Shown in pieces: positions 6,913 to 15,189 of a DNA stretch of 21,832 nucleotides. The DNA is taken from assembly GCA_023229725.1 (NCBI GenBank), contig JALNYR010000026.1, forward strand, positions 1 through 21,832. The letters run 5' to 3'. The stretch comes from Dehalococcoidia bacterium. Lineage in GTDB: Bacteria; Chloroflexota; Dehalococcoidia; GIF9; AB-539-J10. The position numbers and the translations under genes were made by a program. Within the stretch, counting starts at the first letter, position 1. Each line of letters opens with the position of its first letter. The notes below the pieces were generated by a model. It was not told the DNA's origin. It was given only the letters and a program-made list of their open reading frames with translations, and searched no databases.

Positions 6913-8146
6913 CATCAGGCTGCTGCGAGAGGACCGCGCGTCCGTGGAAAGGGCGATGGAGCTGCGGGGAATGTCGGGCGTGCTTGCCCCGGTTGTCGAG
7001 GCGGATGAACGCTACCGGGAGCTGCTGCGCGACGTAGAGGCGCTCCGGGCGCAGCACAACCAGGCGAGCAAGCAGCTGGGACGGACGAAGGAACGGCCCC
7101 CGGAGTTGCTCGACGAGTTGCGCGTCCTGGGCGAGCGGATCGCGGAGGACCAGAAGGCTACGAAGGATGTGAAGGACAGGCTCGATGCGCTGCTGCTCGA
7201 GCTGCCGAACCTGCCGGACCGGAGCGTACACGAAGGGAAGGACGCCAGCGACAACCTGGTCGTCCGCACGTGGGGGACCCCCCGAAAGTTCGAGTTCCAG
7301 CCTGCGCCGCACTGGGAGATGGGCGAGAAGCTCGACATCATCGACTTCGCCCGCGGCGTGAAGCTGTCGGGCACCCGCTTCTACGTGCTGAAGGGGCTCG
7401 GCGCCAGGCTGCAGCGGGCGCTCATCTCGTTTATGCTGGACCTGCACACGAAGGAGCACGGCTACCGGGAGATATACCCGCCGTTCATGCTCCACCGGGA
7501 GTGCATGGTAGGTTCGGGCAACCTGCCCAAGTTTGCCGACAACCTGTACCACGACGCGGAAGAGGACTACTGGTTCGTGCCTACGGCGGAAGTGCCGCTG
7601 ACGAACCTGCACCGGGACGAGATACTGGACGGGGCGAACCTCCCGCTCCGGTACGTGGCCTATACGCCCTGCTTCCGCAGGGAGAAGATGGCGGCAGGGA
7701 AGGACACGCGGGGCATCAAGCGTGGCCACCAGTTCGACAAGGTGGAGCTCTACAAGTACGTGAGGCCGGAGAACTCCATGGCGGAGCTTGACTCTCTGGT
7801 GGCGGATGCCGAGGAAGTGCTGCGGCGGCTCGAGCTGCCGTACCGGGTCGTCGAGCTCTGTACCGGCGACCTCGGCTTCGCCTCGTGCAAGACGTTCGAC
7901 CTCGAGGTCTGGGCGCCCGGGTCGAACGAGTGGCTCGAAGTGAGCTCGTGCAGCAACTGCGGGGATTTCCAGGCGCGCCGGGCGAACCTGCGCTTCCGCT
8001 CTGAACCGGAGTCGAAGCCGCAGTTCGTCCACACGCTGAATGGGTCGGGCCTTGCGCTTCCGCGCGTGTTCATTGCCGTGCTTGAGAATCATCAGCAGGC
8101 GGACGGCACGGTGCTCGTGCCGGAGGTGCTGAACCGGTACATGTAA
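6905..8146 (+). CDS. serS: Seryl-tRNA synthetase
   Basis: Charges tRNA-Ser and tRNA-Sec. The 413-residue protein starts with the long antiparallel coiled-coil arm (about 28-105) that grips the tRNA variable arm; it is shorter than in many species. The class II core follows: motif 2 CFRREKMAAGKDTRGIKRGHQF, the serine-pocket stretch VPTAEVPLTNLH, SSCSNCGDFQARR, and motif 3 HTLNGSGLALPRVFIAVLEN. The form FRREKMAAG...RGIKRGHQFDKVE differs from the common FRREAGAAG...RVHQFDKVE and is, from memory, like that of Dehalococcoides relatives. The ATG start with GGGGAGG upstream overlaps lysS by 8 nt. Confidence 0.97.
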   Translation: MLDIRLLREDRASVERAMELRGMSGVLAPVVEADERYRELLRDVEALRAQHNQASKQLGRTKERPPELLDELRVLGERIAEDQKATKDVKDRLDALLLELPNLPDRSVHEGKDASDNLVVRTWGTPRKFEFQPAPHWEMGEKLDIIDFARGVKLSGTRFYVLKGLGARLQRALISFMLDLHTKEHGYREIYPPFMLHRECMVGSGNLPKFADNLYHDAEEDYWFVPTAEVPLTNLHRDEILDGANLPLRYVAYTPCFRREKMAAGKDTRGIKRGHQFDKVELYKYVRPENSMAELDSLVADAEEVLRRLELPYRVVELCTGDLGFASCKTFDLEVWAPGSNEWLEVSSCSNCGDFQARRANLRFRSEPESKPQFVHTLNGSGLALPRVFIAVLENHQQADGTVLVPEVLNRYM

Positions 8147-8231
8147 CTCGGGAACAAACCGCCGCCCTGCGCCCCAAGCTCCCCAGCCCTCGGGCGATGC
8201 GGCGGGATGCCAATCGAAAGGAGGGGGAGTC

Positions 8232-9941
8232 ATGGCTCGCAGCAGCCCATTGAGCTACGCACACGGTGGCTCAACCACACCGCTTCTCGGAGAAACCATC
8301 CCCGCTGTCCTCGACCGCATCGTGGCGCAGTACCCCAACAACGAGGCGCTGGTCGACGTCCCGGAGGGTCGACGCTGGACGTACTCGCAACTGAGGTCGG
8401 ACTGCCGTCGCGTGGCCAAGTCACTGATGGCTCTCGGGTTGCAGCGCGGCGACCGGGTCGCCATCTGGGCCACCAACCATCCCGAGTGGGTGCTCGTTCA
8501 GTTCGGCACGGCGATGGCAGGCATCGTGCTGGTCAACATCAACCCCGCGTACCGCACCCACGAGCTGGAGTATGCCCTGCGGAATTCCGAGGTGAGCGCC
8601 CTGCTGCTCATCGAGCGATTCAAATCATCGGACTACGTCGGCATGCTCTACTCGGTATGCCCGGAGGCCCGCGAGTCGAAACCGGGCGCCCTGCAGAGCG
8701 GGAAGCTGCCCCATCTGAAGACGCTCGCTCTCATGGGGCCGGGAGAGCATCCCGGCATGTTCACATGGCCGGGTTTCCTCGCGCTGGGCGACGGAGTCTC
8801 CGACGAGGAGCTTGCCCGCCGGCAGTCTTCGCTCGACATGGACGATGTCATCAACATCCAGTACACGTCGGGGACGACCGGAATGCCGAAGGGAGCGTCG
8901 CTCACCCACCACAATATCCTCAACAACGGTTTCTTCGTGGGTGAAGGGATGCGATTCAGCGACAAGGACCGGCTGTGCATCCCGGTGCCGTTCTACCACT
9001 GCTTCGGCATGGTGATGTCCAATCTCACCTGCATGACGCACGGCGCCACGATGGTCCTGCCCGGAGAGAGCTTCGACCCGCCGGCGACGCTGAAGGCGGT
9101 CGAGCAGGAGCACTGTACGGCGCTGCACGGCGTCCCGACGATGTTCATCGCGGAACTCGAACACCCTGAGTTCGACTCGTTCGACCTGTCCTCGCTCCGG
9201 ACCGGCATCATGGCCGGCGCGCCATGTCCAATCGAAGTGATGAAGAAGGTCACGACCCGGATGCACGCCGGCCAGATGACCATCTGCTACGGCGAGACTG
9301 AGGCGTCACCCGTTGTCACCCAGACCCCGGTTGACGCGTCACTCGAGGACCGCACGGGCACGGTGGGATTGCCCATGCCGCACGTGGAGTTGAAAGTGGT
9401 CGACAGAGACACGGGCGCCATCGTGCCGAGCGGCGCACAGGGCGAGATCTGCTATCGCGGCTACAACATCATGCGTGGCTACCACAACAACCCGAAGGGG
9501 ACCGCGGAGGTCATCGATGAGGCGGGGTGGCTGCACAGCGGCGACCTTGCGACCATGGACAGTCGAGGCTACTGCAAGATAACGGGCAGGGCCAAGGAGA
9601 TGATAATCCGCGGGGGAGAGAACATCTACCCGCGCGAGATAGAGGAGTTCCTCTTCACGCACCCGAAGGTGAGGAACGTGCAGGTCATCGGAGTTCCGGA
9701 CGAGAAATACGGGGAAGAGGTGCAGGCCTGGGTCGAGCTGCGCGAGGGTGAGACAGCGACGCAGGACGAGATTCGCGAGTACTGCAAGGGCAAGATAGCG
9801 CACTACAAGATTCCTCGCTACGTGAAGTTCGTCACGGAGTATCCAATGACGGTCACCGGGAAGATCCAGAAGTTCAAGATGCGCGAGGCGGCCATCAAGG
9901 AACTGGGACTGGAGAAGGCCGCGCAGGTAAAGATGGCGTAG
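8232..9941 (+). CDS. Fatty-acyl-CoA synthetase, AMP-forming (ACSF2-like)
   Basis: An ANL-superfamily ligase converting a carboxylic acid, ATP and CoA to acyl-CoA, AMP and PPi. It has 569 residues. The phosphate-binding loop YTSGTTGMPKG is at 211-221, the adenine motif CYGETEASP at 352-360, HSGDLATMDSRGY at 435-447, the hinge GRAKEMIIRGGENIYPREIE at 452-471, and the catalytic Lys of TGKIQKFKMRE at Lys544. The wording is closest to the ACSF2 / medium-to-long-chain branch; the true substrate is unknown. The ATG has a strong ribosome-binding site (AGGAGGGGGAGTC). The gene ends the plus-strand group and is followed 2 nt later by a palindromic terminator. It may feed acyl-CoA to the cassette at 16231-20620, but that is a guess. 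Confidence 0.93.
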   Translation: MARSSPLSYAHGGSTTPLLGETIPAVLDRIVAQYPNNEALVDVPEGRRWTYSQLRSDCRRVAKSLMALGLQRGDRVAIWATNHPEWVLVQFGTAMAGIVLVNINPAYRTHELEYALRNSEVSALLLIERFKSSDYVGMLYSVCPEARESKPGALQSGKLPHLKTLALMGPGEHPGMFTWPGFLALGDGVSDEELARRQSSLDMDDVINIQYTSGTTGMPKGASLTHHNILNNGFFVGEGMRFSDKDRLCIPVPFYHCFGMVMSNLTCMTHGATMVLPGESFDPPATLKAVEQEHCTALHGVPTMFIAELEHPEFDSFDLSSLRTGIMAGAPCPIEVMKKVTTRMHAGQMTICYGETEASPVVTQTPVDASLEDRTGTVGLPMPHVELKVVDRDTGAIVPSGAQGEICYRGYNIMRGYHNNPKGTAEVIDEAGWLHSGDLATMDSRGYCKITGRAKEMIIRGGENIYPREIEEFLFTHPKVRNVQVIGVPDEKYGEEVQAWVELREGETATQDEIREYCKGKIAHYKIPRYVKFVTEYPMTVTGKIQKFKMREAAIKELGLEKAAQVKMA

Positions 9942-9943
9942 GA

Positions 9944-9979
9944 AGAGAGGGGTGGACGCCCGGGCGTCCACCCCTCTCT
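9944..9979. terminator. Bidirectional palindromic terminator between convergent genes
   Basis: A perfect 36-nt palindrome: AGAGAGGGGTGGACGCCC (9944-9961) directly followed by its reverse complement (9962-9979). It would fold into a GC-rich stem of about 16 bp with a 4-nt loop. It lies between the stop of the acyl-CoA synthetase and that of the hydroxyacid dehydrogenase, which converge here. The T-tract is weak on the plus side (GGTTT), so termination may rely mainly on the stem. Confidence 0.8.
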
Positions 9980-10003
9980 GGTTTGCGTGGTGAGGAAGAT
10001 TCT

Positions 10004-10978
10004 CTAGGGCTTCCGCGCGACGGGCCGGTTGACCAGGTTCGGCGGGGTCTTCCCGTCCAGCGCCGCGATGATGTTCTTCACGGCCACGTGTCCCATGTTC
10101 GTCCTCGTCTCCCAGCTGCCGCTGCCGATGTGCGGCGCGAGAACGACGTTGGGGAGTTCAAGCAGCCCGGGAGTGACCTCGGGCTCTTTCTCGAACACGT
10201 CGAGCGCGGCGCCGGCTATCTTCTTGCTCTTCAGCGCCTCGAGCAGCGCCTGCTCGTCGACGACCGGTCCGCGCGCCGCGTTCACGAGGAACGCGGTCGG
10301 CTTCATCAGGGAGAGAGCGCGGGCGTTGATGAGGTGCTTCGTTTCCTCCATCAGAGGCACGTGGAGCGACACGAAGTCCGACTCCCGCAGCAAGGTGTCC
10401 AGGTCGACGAAGCTTGCGCGGAGCTCCTGCTCCTTCTTTCGGTCGATGGGCTTCTGGTCGTGGTAGAGCACCTTCATGCCGAATCCGAGGGCGCGTCGCC
10501 CGACCGCCTGCCCTATCCTGCCGAAACCGACGATGCCGATGGTCTTGCCCCAGACGTCGGCCCCGAGCATGGTGAACGGCTTGAATCCCTTGAACTTGCC
10601 GTCCCGCACGTACTTGTCGGCCTCCGCCACTCTCCGGGCCGCTGCCATGAGGATTGCCCAGGAGAAGTCGGCTGTGGTCTCGGTCAGCACGTCAGGCGTG
10701 TTGGTAACCATGATGCCCTTCTGTGCGGCGTAGTCGGCGTCGATGTTGTTGTAGCCGACGCCCCAGTTGGCGATGATCCTCAGCCGCGGGTTGAGCCGGT
10801 CGATGATGGTCTTGTCGACCTTGCTGCCGACACAGAGCAACGCGTCGGCGTCGGCGAGCTGCGTGACGAGCTCGTCGGGGGAAGGGAGCTGGTCGCTGGC
10901 GTTCACCACGACGGTGTGCTTCTCGCGCAGGACGTTCAGTGGAGCTTCGGGGAGCCAGAACGATACGTATACTTTCAC
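10004..10978 (-). CDS. D-2-hydroxyacid dehydrogenase (glyoxylate/hydroxypyruvate reductase type)
   Basis: NAD(P)-dependent reduction of a 2-oxoacid or oxidation of a D-2-hydroxyacid. The catalytic set is complete: Arg236 (NAARGPVVDE), Glu265 (VFEKEP) and His283 (LAPHIGSG). The Rossmann loop is GFGRIGQAVG (151-160), and NWGVGYNNID (71-80) binds substrate. The wording is nearest to glyoxylate reductase (GyaR/GhrB-like); the exact substrate is open. The start is decided by AGGAGG (10985-10990): it is 6 nt from the GTG at 10978 but abuts a possible TTG at 10984, so I take the GTG (324 residues). A TATAAT box sits upstream at 11009-11014, so the gene can be transcribed apart from yraN, whose stop is 50 nt upstream. 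Confidence 0.93.
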   Translation of the reverse strand: MKVYVSFWLPEAPLNVLREKHTVVVNASDQLPSPDELVTQLADADALLCVGSKVDKTIIDRLNPRLRIIANWGVGYNNIDADYAAQKGIMVTNTPDVLTETTADFSWAILMAAARRVAEADKYVRDGKFKGFKPFTMLGADVWGKTIGIVGFGRIGQAVGRRALGFGMKVLYHDQKPIDRKKEQELRASFVDLDTLLRESDFVSLHVPLMEETKHLINARALSLMKPTAFLVNAARGPVVDEQALLEALKSKKIAGAALDVFEKEPEVTPGLLELPNVVLAPHIGSGSWETRTNMGHVAVKNIIAALDGKTPPNLVNRPVARKP

Positions 10979-11008
10979 CTGCAACCTCCTCGCTGCATTG
11001 CGTTTGCC

Positions 11009-11014
11009 ATTATA
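11009..11014 (-). promoter_or_regulatory. Candidate -10 box of the hydroxyacid dehydrogenase gene
   Basis: TATAAT on the minus strand (11009-11014), 30 nt from the GTG start, just after the yraN stop. No convincing -35 is seen at 16-18 nt. The leader would be about 24 nt and includes the AGGAGG ribosome-binding site. Confidence 0.4.
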
Positions 11015-11028
11015 ACCCAGGCCGTTGC

Positions 11029-11454
11029 TCAGTCGAGAGGCACGGCCGACTCGATAATCTCCGCCCGTGTCTGGCGGCCCTCTTCGTCGAGCTCGATGGC
11101 TACCACGTCGATACGCCAGGCGGCATCGCGCAGCTCGTCGTGATGGGCTACGTAGTCGAGCGCGCAGGTGACCATCTTGTCTCGCTTGTGCCGCGTGATG
11201 GACTCTTCCGGCGTGCCGAACCCGGCTCCGGTCCTCGTCCTGACCTCGACGAATGCGGTGCAGTCCTTCTTCCGCGCGACAATGTCAATCTCTCCGTAGC
11301 GGCCGCGGACGTTCCTCTCGATGACCCGGTAGCCGTGCTTCTTGAGAAGGCCGCAGGCGAGTTCCTCGCCGAGACGGCCGACGTCCGCCGGCTTCAGAGG
11401 AGTCCCCCGACGACGAGCCGGACCGGCCTGAAGGTGACGCGATGCACCGGACAC
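11029..11454 (-). CDS. yraN: YraN/UPF0102 family endonuclease-like protein
   Basis: A small protein with a restriction-endonuclease-like fold (PF02021), often encoded beside rnhB as here. The nuclease-fold motifs are visible: GRLGEELACGLLKKHGY, then GRYGEIDIVARK (Glu and Asp), then FVEVRTRTG (Glu-X-Arg, as in E. coli YraN), then ESITRHKRDK. Its biological role is unsettled. The earliest start is GTG at 11454, overlapping rnhB by 61 nt and giving a Gly/Arg-rich N-terminus unlike the family. A CTG at 11397 right at the rnhB stop, preceded by GGGGGA, would give a more typical length (about 122 residues), but CTG starts are rare. The core call is firm and the start is not. Confidence 0.88.
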   Translation of the reverse strand: MSGASRHLQAGPARRRGTPLKPADVGRLGEELACGLLKKHGYRVIERNVRGRYGEIDIVARKKDCTAFVEVRTRTGAGFGTPEESITRHKRDKMVTCALDYVAHHDELRDAAWRIDVVAIELDEEGRQTRAEIIESAVPLD

Positions 11455-12029
11455 GCGCCCCGCGCGGCCAGCTCGAGGAGGTGTTCTCCGGTACCGTAGC
11501 CCTTATGCGTGCCGAAGCCGTAGCCGGGGTAGCGCGCATCGAGGTCGTTCATGAGATGGTCGCGCGTCACTTTGGCAACGATGGAGGCGCAGGCGATGGA
11601 GAGGCAGAGGGCGTCGCCCTTGCGGATGCCTTCCTGCCTCAAGCGGAGGCGCGGCAGCGTGAGCCAGTCGATGAGGACATACCCCGGCTGGAGGCTGAGA
11701 GCGTGCAGCGCGTCGAGCATCGCGCGGCGGGTGGCCGCGGCAATGCCGATGCGGTCGATGACCTCGCTGTCCACCACGCCGACACCAACCGCCGCCGAGC
11801 CATCCGTGATGAGGGGAAACAGACGCTCGCGCTGGGCTGCGGAAAGCTGCTTACTGTCGCGCACGCTGTCATGCCATGGCAGCCGCGTGCACCAGTCGGC
11901 GACGACGGCTCCGGCGACCACCGGTCCGGCAAGCGCTCCACGCCCCGCCTCGTCGACGCCTGCGACGGGCCAGGCGCCTGCATCGCGCAGCTGCGTCTCC
12001 CTGTCAGCGGTCGGCACACACCGGAACAT
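11394..12029 (-). CDS. rnhB: Ribonuclease HII
   Basis: Cleaves RNA in RNA-DNA hybrids and at single ribonucleotides in DNA. The protein has 211 residues. The four acidic catalytic residues are in place: Asp26 and Glu27 (GVDEAGRG), Asp121 (LIDW) and Asp157 (SIVAKVTRD). The C-terminal part has the typical GYGFGTHKGYGT. The substrate-side motif reads RDSKQLS rather than the usual DSKKLS, a mild change. The ATG at 12029 overlaps mnmA by 26 nt; GTG four codons further in is an alternative. No strong ribosome-binding site is seen, so translation is probably coupled to mnmA. Confidence 0.95.
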   Translation of the reverse strand: MFRCVPTADRETQLRDAGAWPVAGVDEAGRGALAGPVVAGAVVADWCTRLPWHDSVRDSKQLSAAQRERLFPLITDGSAAVGVGVVDSEVIDRIGIAAATRRAMLDALHALSLQPGYVLIDWLTLPRLRLRQEGIRKGDALCLSIACASIVAKVTRDHLMNDLDARYPGYGFGTHKGYGTGEHLLELAARGACPVHRVTFRPVRLVVGGLL

Positions 12030-13077
12030 GCGAGTCCGTCGCTTTCTCGTGCCTCCGGCGTATCACCCCGCCGCCGAGCACGACATCGTCATCATAGAAC
12101 ACCACGGACTGCCCCGGCGCGATGGCGCGCTGGGGTTCGAGGAACCGCACGTGGGCGAGTTCGCCCTGCACGCTGACGTGGGCCGGACTGCCGCGGGAAC
12201 GGTATCTCGTCTGAGCGTGTACGAGCAGTTCGGCGGTCGGGGCCCGGCCCCCGGTCCACGCGAGGCTGTCGAGCACCGCCGCTTCGCTGAGCAGGTCCGC
12301 GGCCGAGCCGACGACGACGGCATTGTGTTCGGGGTCGAGTCGAACAACGTACTTCGGCTCGCCGGTCGCCACGCGCAATCCGTGTCGCTGTCCGACCGTA
12401 CAGAAGGGCAAACCCTGGTGTTTCCCGAGTATGCGCCCGTCGAGGTCGACGATGTCGCCCGGCCTCACCTCTGCCCTCTGCGCGACGAACCGGCCACAGT
12501 CTCCGTTTCCGACGAAGCAGATGTCCTTACTCGACGGGGTATCCGCCATTCCGAACGTGGCCGCGATGCGACGCACCTCGGCCCTCTGCATGTCCCCCAG
12601 CGGCGCCAGCATGCGCTCCAGCGAGTCGGGCGCGACGGCGTAGAGGAAGTAGGACTGGTCGACGAGCCGGTCGGCGGCCCTGCGCAGGCGGTGTTCGCCA
12701 CCGTCGTGTTCGACACGGACGTAGTGTCCGGTGGCCAGCATCTCCGCTCCGCGAGCGCGTGCGTGCTGCAGCAGCAGGCCGAGCTTGATCTCCCTGTTGC
12801 ACACGACACATGGGTTGGGCGTACGCCCGGCGGCGAACTCGGAACAGAATGGCGCGATGACTCTCCGGGAGAACTCATCGACGAGGTCAACGACTTCGAA
12901 AGGCAGCCCCTGGCGTCGGGCGACGGCACGGGCGAGCTCACACTGCGCACGAGCCCCCGGCGTGTCCGTCATCAGGACGTGCAGCGCGAGGACCTCGTAC
13001 GGGCCGGCCGCGAGGAGTGAGGCGGCAACGGCGGAATCTCTGCCCCCGCTGATGGCGACCGCGACGCACTGTGCCAT
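12004..13077 (-). CDS. mnmA: tRNA-specific 2-thiouridylase MnmA
   Basis: Thiolates U34 of tRNA Lys, Glu and Gln using persulfide sulfur and ATP. The protein has 357 residues. The PP-loop reads SGGRDSAVA (10-18), with Arg where Val is usual (SGGVDS). The catalytic cysteines are in TPNPCVVCN (Cys93, with Cys90 also present) and KDICFVG (Cys187). GHYVRV and the GQRHGL segment also match the family. The region after the PP-loop is shorter than in E. coli. tmk lies 32 nt upstream and rnhB overlaps its 3' end by 26 nt. It modifies the same tRNA-Lys that LysRS, encoded elsewhere in the window, charges; that is probably coincidence. Confidence 0.95.
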   Translation of the reverse strand: MAQCVAVAISGGRDSAVAASLLAAGPYEVLALHVLMTDTPGARAQCELARAVARRQGLPFEVVDLVDEFSRRVIAPFCSEFAAGRTPNPCVVCNREIKLGLLLQHARARGAEMLATGHYVRVEHDGGEHRLRRAADRLVDQSYFLYAVAPDSLERMLAPLGDMQRAEVRRIAATFGMADTPSSKDICFVGNGDCGRFVAQRAEVRPGDIVDLDGRILGKHQGLPFCTVGQRHGLRVATGEPKYVVRLDPEHNAVVVGSAADLLSEAAVLDSLAWTGGRAPTAELLVHAQTRYRSRGSPAHVSVQGELAHVRFLEPQRAIAPGQSVVFYDDDVVLGGGVIRRRHEKATDSHVPVCADR

Positions 13078-13109
13078 AGCTGATTGCGCCTCTCCCCGCC
13101 GGCACTGGC

Positions 13110-13751
13110 TCAGTCGCTGAGCGCCGGAGCGGATTGTGAGCCGCTGAGCATAGCCGAGACCCGTGACCAGACTGCCTTGTGGATGGTCGCTTCCGGCTGG
13201 CTCGCGTCCAGCACCAGCCAGCGGTCCGGCTCCTGGCTCGCAAGGGAGAGGTACCCGCTTCTCACTCTATCGTGAAAGGCGAGCCCTTCGAACTCGAACC
13301 GGTCGGGAGGCAGCTTCTTGCGCTGCAATGCGACGGAAGGAGCCATGTCGAGTAGCACCACGAGATTGGGGCTGAGCCCCTGCGTGGCGATGACGTTCAC
13401 CCGGGCGACGAGGTCGAGGGGCAGCCCTCGCCCGTACCCCTGGTATGCCGTGGTGGAATCAGAGAAGCGGTCGCAGACGACGACGCCGTCCTGTGCAAGA
13501 GCGGGGAGTATCACCTCCCTCGTGAGCTGTGTGCGTGCGGCCGCGAAGAGGAACAACTCCGCCTCGGGTGCGAGGTCCGTCTCGCGCGTCTTCTTCAGGG
13601 CGCGGCGAAGTTCCTCGCCGAGCGGCGTGCCGCCCGGTTCGTAGGTGAGTGTGACGCTGTAGCCGGAGCGTTGCAGCCTGGTGGCAAGTCGCTTCGCCTG
13701 TGTGCTCTTGCCGCACCCCTCGCCGCCTTCGAACGTCACGAAGAGGCTCAC
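13110..13751 (-). CDS. tmk: Thymidylate kinase
   Basis: Phosphorylates dTMP to dTDP for DNA synthesis. The protein has 213 residues. The P-loop is EGGEGCGKST (8-17), the substrate-binding DRF motif is at 94-96, and the thymidine-binding stretch is DSTTAYQGYG (98-107). The lid is KKLPPDRFEFEG. The start is GTG at 13751, giving MSLFVTFEGGEGCGKST, a normal family start; it lies only 3 nt after the TAA of the upstream ATPase gene, so translation is likely coupled. A Ser/Ala-rich tail ends the protein. Confidence 0.96.
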   Translation of the reverse strand: MSLFVTFEGGEGCGKSTQAKRLATRLQRSGYSVTLTYEPGGTPLGEELRRALKKTRETDLAPEAELFLFAAARTQLTREVILPALAQDGVVVCDRFSDSTTAYQGYGRGLPLDLVARVNVIATQGLSPNLVVLLDMAPSVALQRKKLPPDRFEFEGLAFHDRVRSGYLSLASQEPDRWLVLDASQPEATIHKAVWSRVSAMLSGSQSAPALSD

Positions 13752-13754
13752 CGC

Positions 13755-15182
13755 TTAGCGCAGCCCCCGCGAGGCGCCCTCGCGGAAGCGTTCTCCCCCG
13801 TCGTTCCCATTCCCGCCGTCTTCCAGCAACTGCTGCAGCTGATGCACGTAGTTGGCGCGCGATGTTCCCGGCGAGATGGTGTGCAGGCACTGCCGCAGCT
13901 GGGACATATCGTTGCTTCTGAGCACGTAGACCGGGATGCGCATCATCTCGGCGTCGCGGATACGCTGCGGCTTCCTGCGGTAGTGAGTCCGGGTGGTGAG
14001 GAACAGGTCGGAGCCTTCGAGGATATCGACCAGCTCGATATTCAATCGCTCCCGCTTCGCGGTCGCCTCAAGCCTGGAACGATTCACGCCGAAAGGGTAG
14101 ACGCGGACAGGCTTCTCGCGGCCCTGTGGCTGGTGCTCCTCGGTCGCCTCAGCGACCTGAGGCTCGCCGACTTCAGGCGAGAGCACGACCTGCTTCTGCA
14201 CCTGGTCGTTGCTGTCGACCCAGCGCAGCTCCGTCCGCACCGGCCGATGCGTGAGGAGGTTGTCCACCGACTCCTGTACGTCCGTATGCACGGAGACCCG
14301 GTAGAAGTCGAGTATCTCGACGACGACGTCGAAGGTAGGAGGCGCCTTGCGTTCGAGTACGGATTTCTGAGACCCGCGCCGGCGGGCCTCTTCGTCGCCA
14401 AGTGTGACCGACTGCGTGCCGCCGATGAGGTCGGAGAGCGTGGGATTGAGCACGAGGTTCTCAAGGCTGTTGCCGTGTGCCGTGCCGATGAGCTGTACGC
14501 CCCGCTCGGCGATGGTTCGCGCCGCCTGGGCCTCAAGCTCGGTGCCGATCTCGTCGATGATGATGACCTGCGGCATGTGGTTCTCGACAGCCTCGATCAT
14601 CACGGCGTGCTGGCGCTCGGGGGCGGCCACTTGCATGCGCCGGGCGTGCCCGATGGCGGGGTGGGGGATGTCCCCGTCGCCCGCAATCTCGTTCGAGGTA
14701 TCGATGATGACGACGCGCTTCCTGGTCTTGTCTGCCAGCACCCGGGCCGCCTCGCGCAGCATGGTCGTCTTGCCGACGCCGGGGCGACCGAGGAGCAGGA
14801 TGTTCTGGCCGGACTCGATGAGGTCGGCAATCATGTCCACCATGCCGTACACGGCGCGACCGACCCTGCAGGTGAGGCCGATGATGGTGCCGTGGCGATT
14901 GCGCATCGCGGAGATGCGATGGAGGGTACGTTCGATGCCGGCCCTGTTGTCAGTTGTAAACTCGCCTATCCTGGAGACGACAAACGAGATATCGTTCTGG
15001 TCGACTTCCTTGCAGCTGACGACGACTTCGCTGCCGGGGAGGCGAGCCTCGGGGGGAGAGCCGAGGTCGATGACGACCTCAAGCAGTTCGCTGAGTCCCG
15101 GCTGTTCTCGCAGGGGTTCCCGGATGTGAGGGGGGAGTACGTCCAGGAGTGCGTCCAGATCGTCGGCTACTACCTGTCGCAA
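13755..15182 (-). CDS. Ycf45/SpoIIIAA-like AAA ATPase without R3H domain
   Basis: Related to the chloroplast/cyanobacterial Ycf45 proteins and to SpoIIIAA, with a RecA-like secretion-type ATPase core; the cellular role is not established. The 475 residues contain a conserved N-terminal region (about 1-115), Walker A GRPGVGKT (132-139, Lys138), Walker B VIIIDE (206-211), and GTAHGNSLENLVLNPTLSDL. A linker and a C-terminal module beginning RVYPFGVNRSRLE follow; this module matches the DUF-type end of Ycf45. Cyanobacterial versions add an R3H nucleic-acid-binding domain after this, but here the protein stops in a Gly/Asn/Glu-rich tail. The start is a TTG at 15182, 7 nt after the pdxS stop, with GAGAAGG just upstream. 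tmk follows after 3 nt, so it is part of the pdxS-tmk-mnmA message. Confidence 0.85.
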   Translation of the reverse strand: MRQVVADDLDALLDVLPPHIREPLREQPGLSELLEVVIDLGSPPEARLPGSEVVVSCKEVDQNDISFVVSRIGEFTTDNRAGIERTLHRISAMRNRHGTIIGLTCRVGRAVYGMVDMIADLIESGQNILLLGRPGVGKTTMLREAARVLADKTRKRVVIIDTSNEIAGDGDIPHPAIGHARRMQVAAPERQHAVMIEAVENHMPQVIIIDEIGTELEAQAARTIAERGVQLIGTAHGNSLENLVLNPTLSDLIGGTQSVTLGDEEARRRGSQKSVLERKAPPTFDVVVEILDFYRVSVHTDVQESVDNLLTHRPVRTELRWVDSNDQVQKQVVLSPEVGEPQVAEATEEHQPQGREKPVRVYPFGVNRSRLEATAKRERLNIELVDILEGSDLFLTTRTHYRRKPQRIRDAEMMRIPVYVLRSNDMSQLRQCLHTISPGTSRANYVHQLQQLLEDGGNGNDGGERFREGASRGLR

Positions 15183-15189
15183 GGCCTTC

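Noticed and set aside
5446..6915. 489-codon open frame antisense to lysS, and a similar one (6845-8233) antisense to serS
   Set aside because: Both mirror the codon frame of the synthetase genes; high GC keeps the complementary frame free of stops.
8147..8231. Possible terminator or tRNA in the 85-nt serS-acyl-CoA synthetase gap
   Set aside because: No stable stem with a T-run and no tRNA-like fold; only the ribosome-binding site before 8232 is clear.
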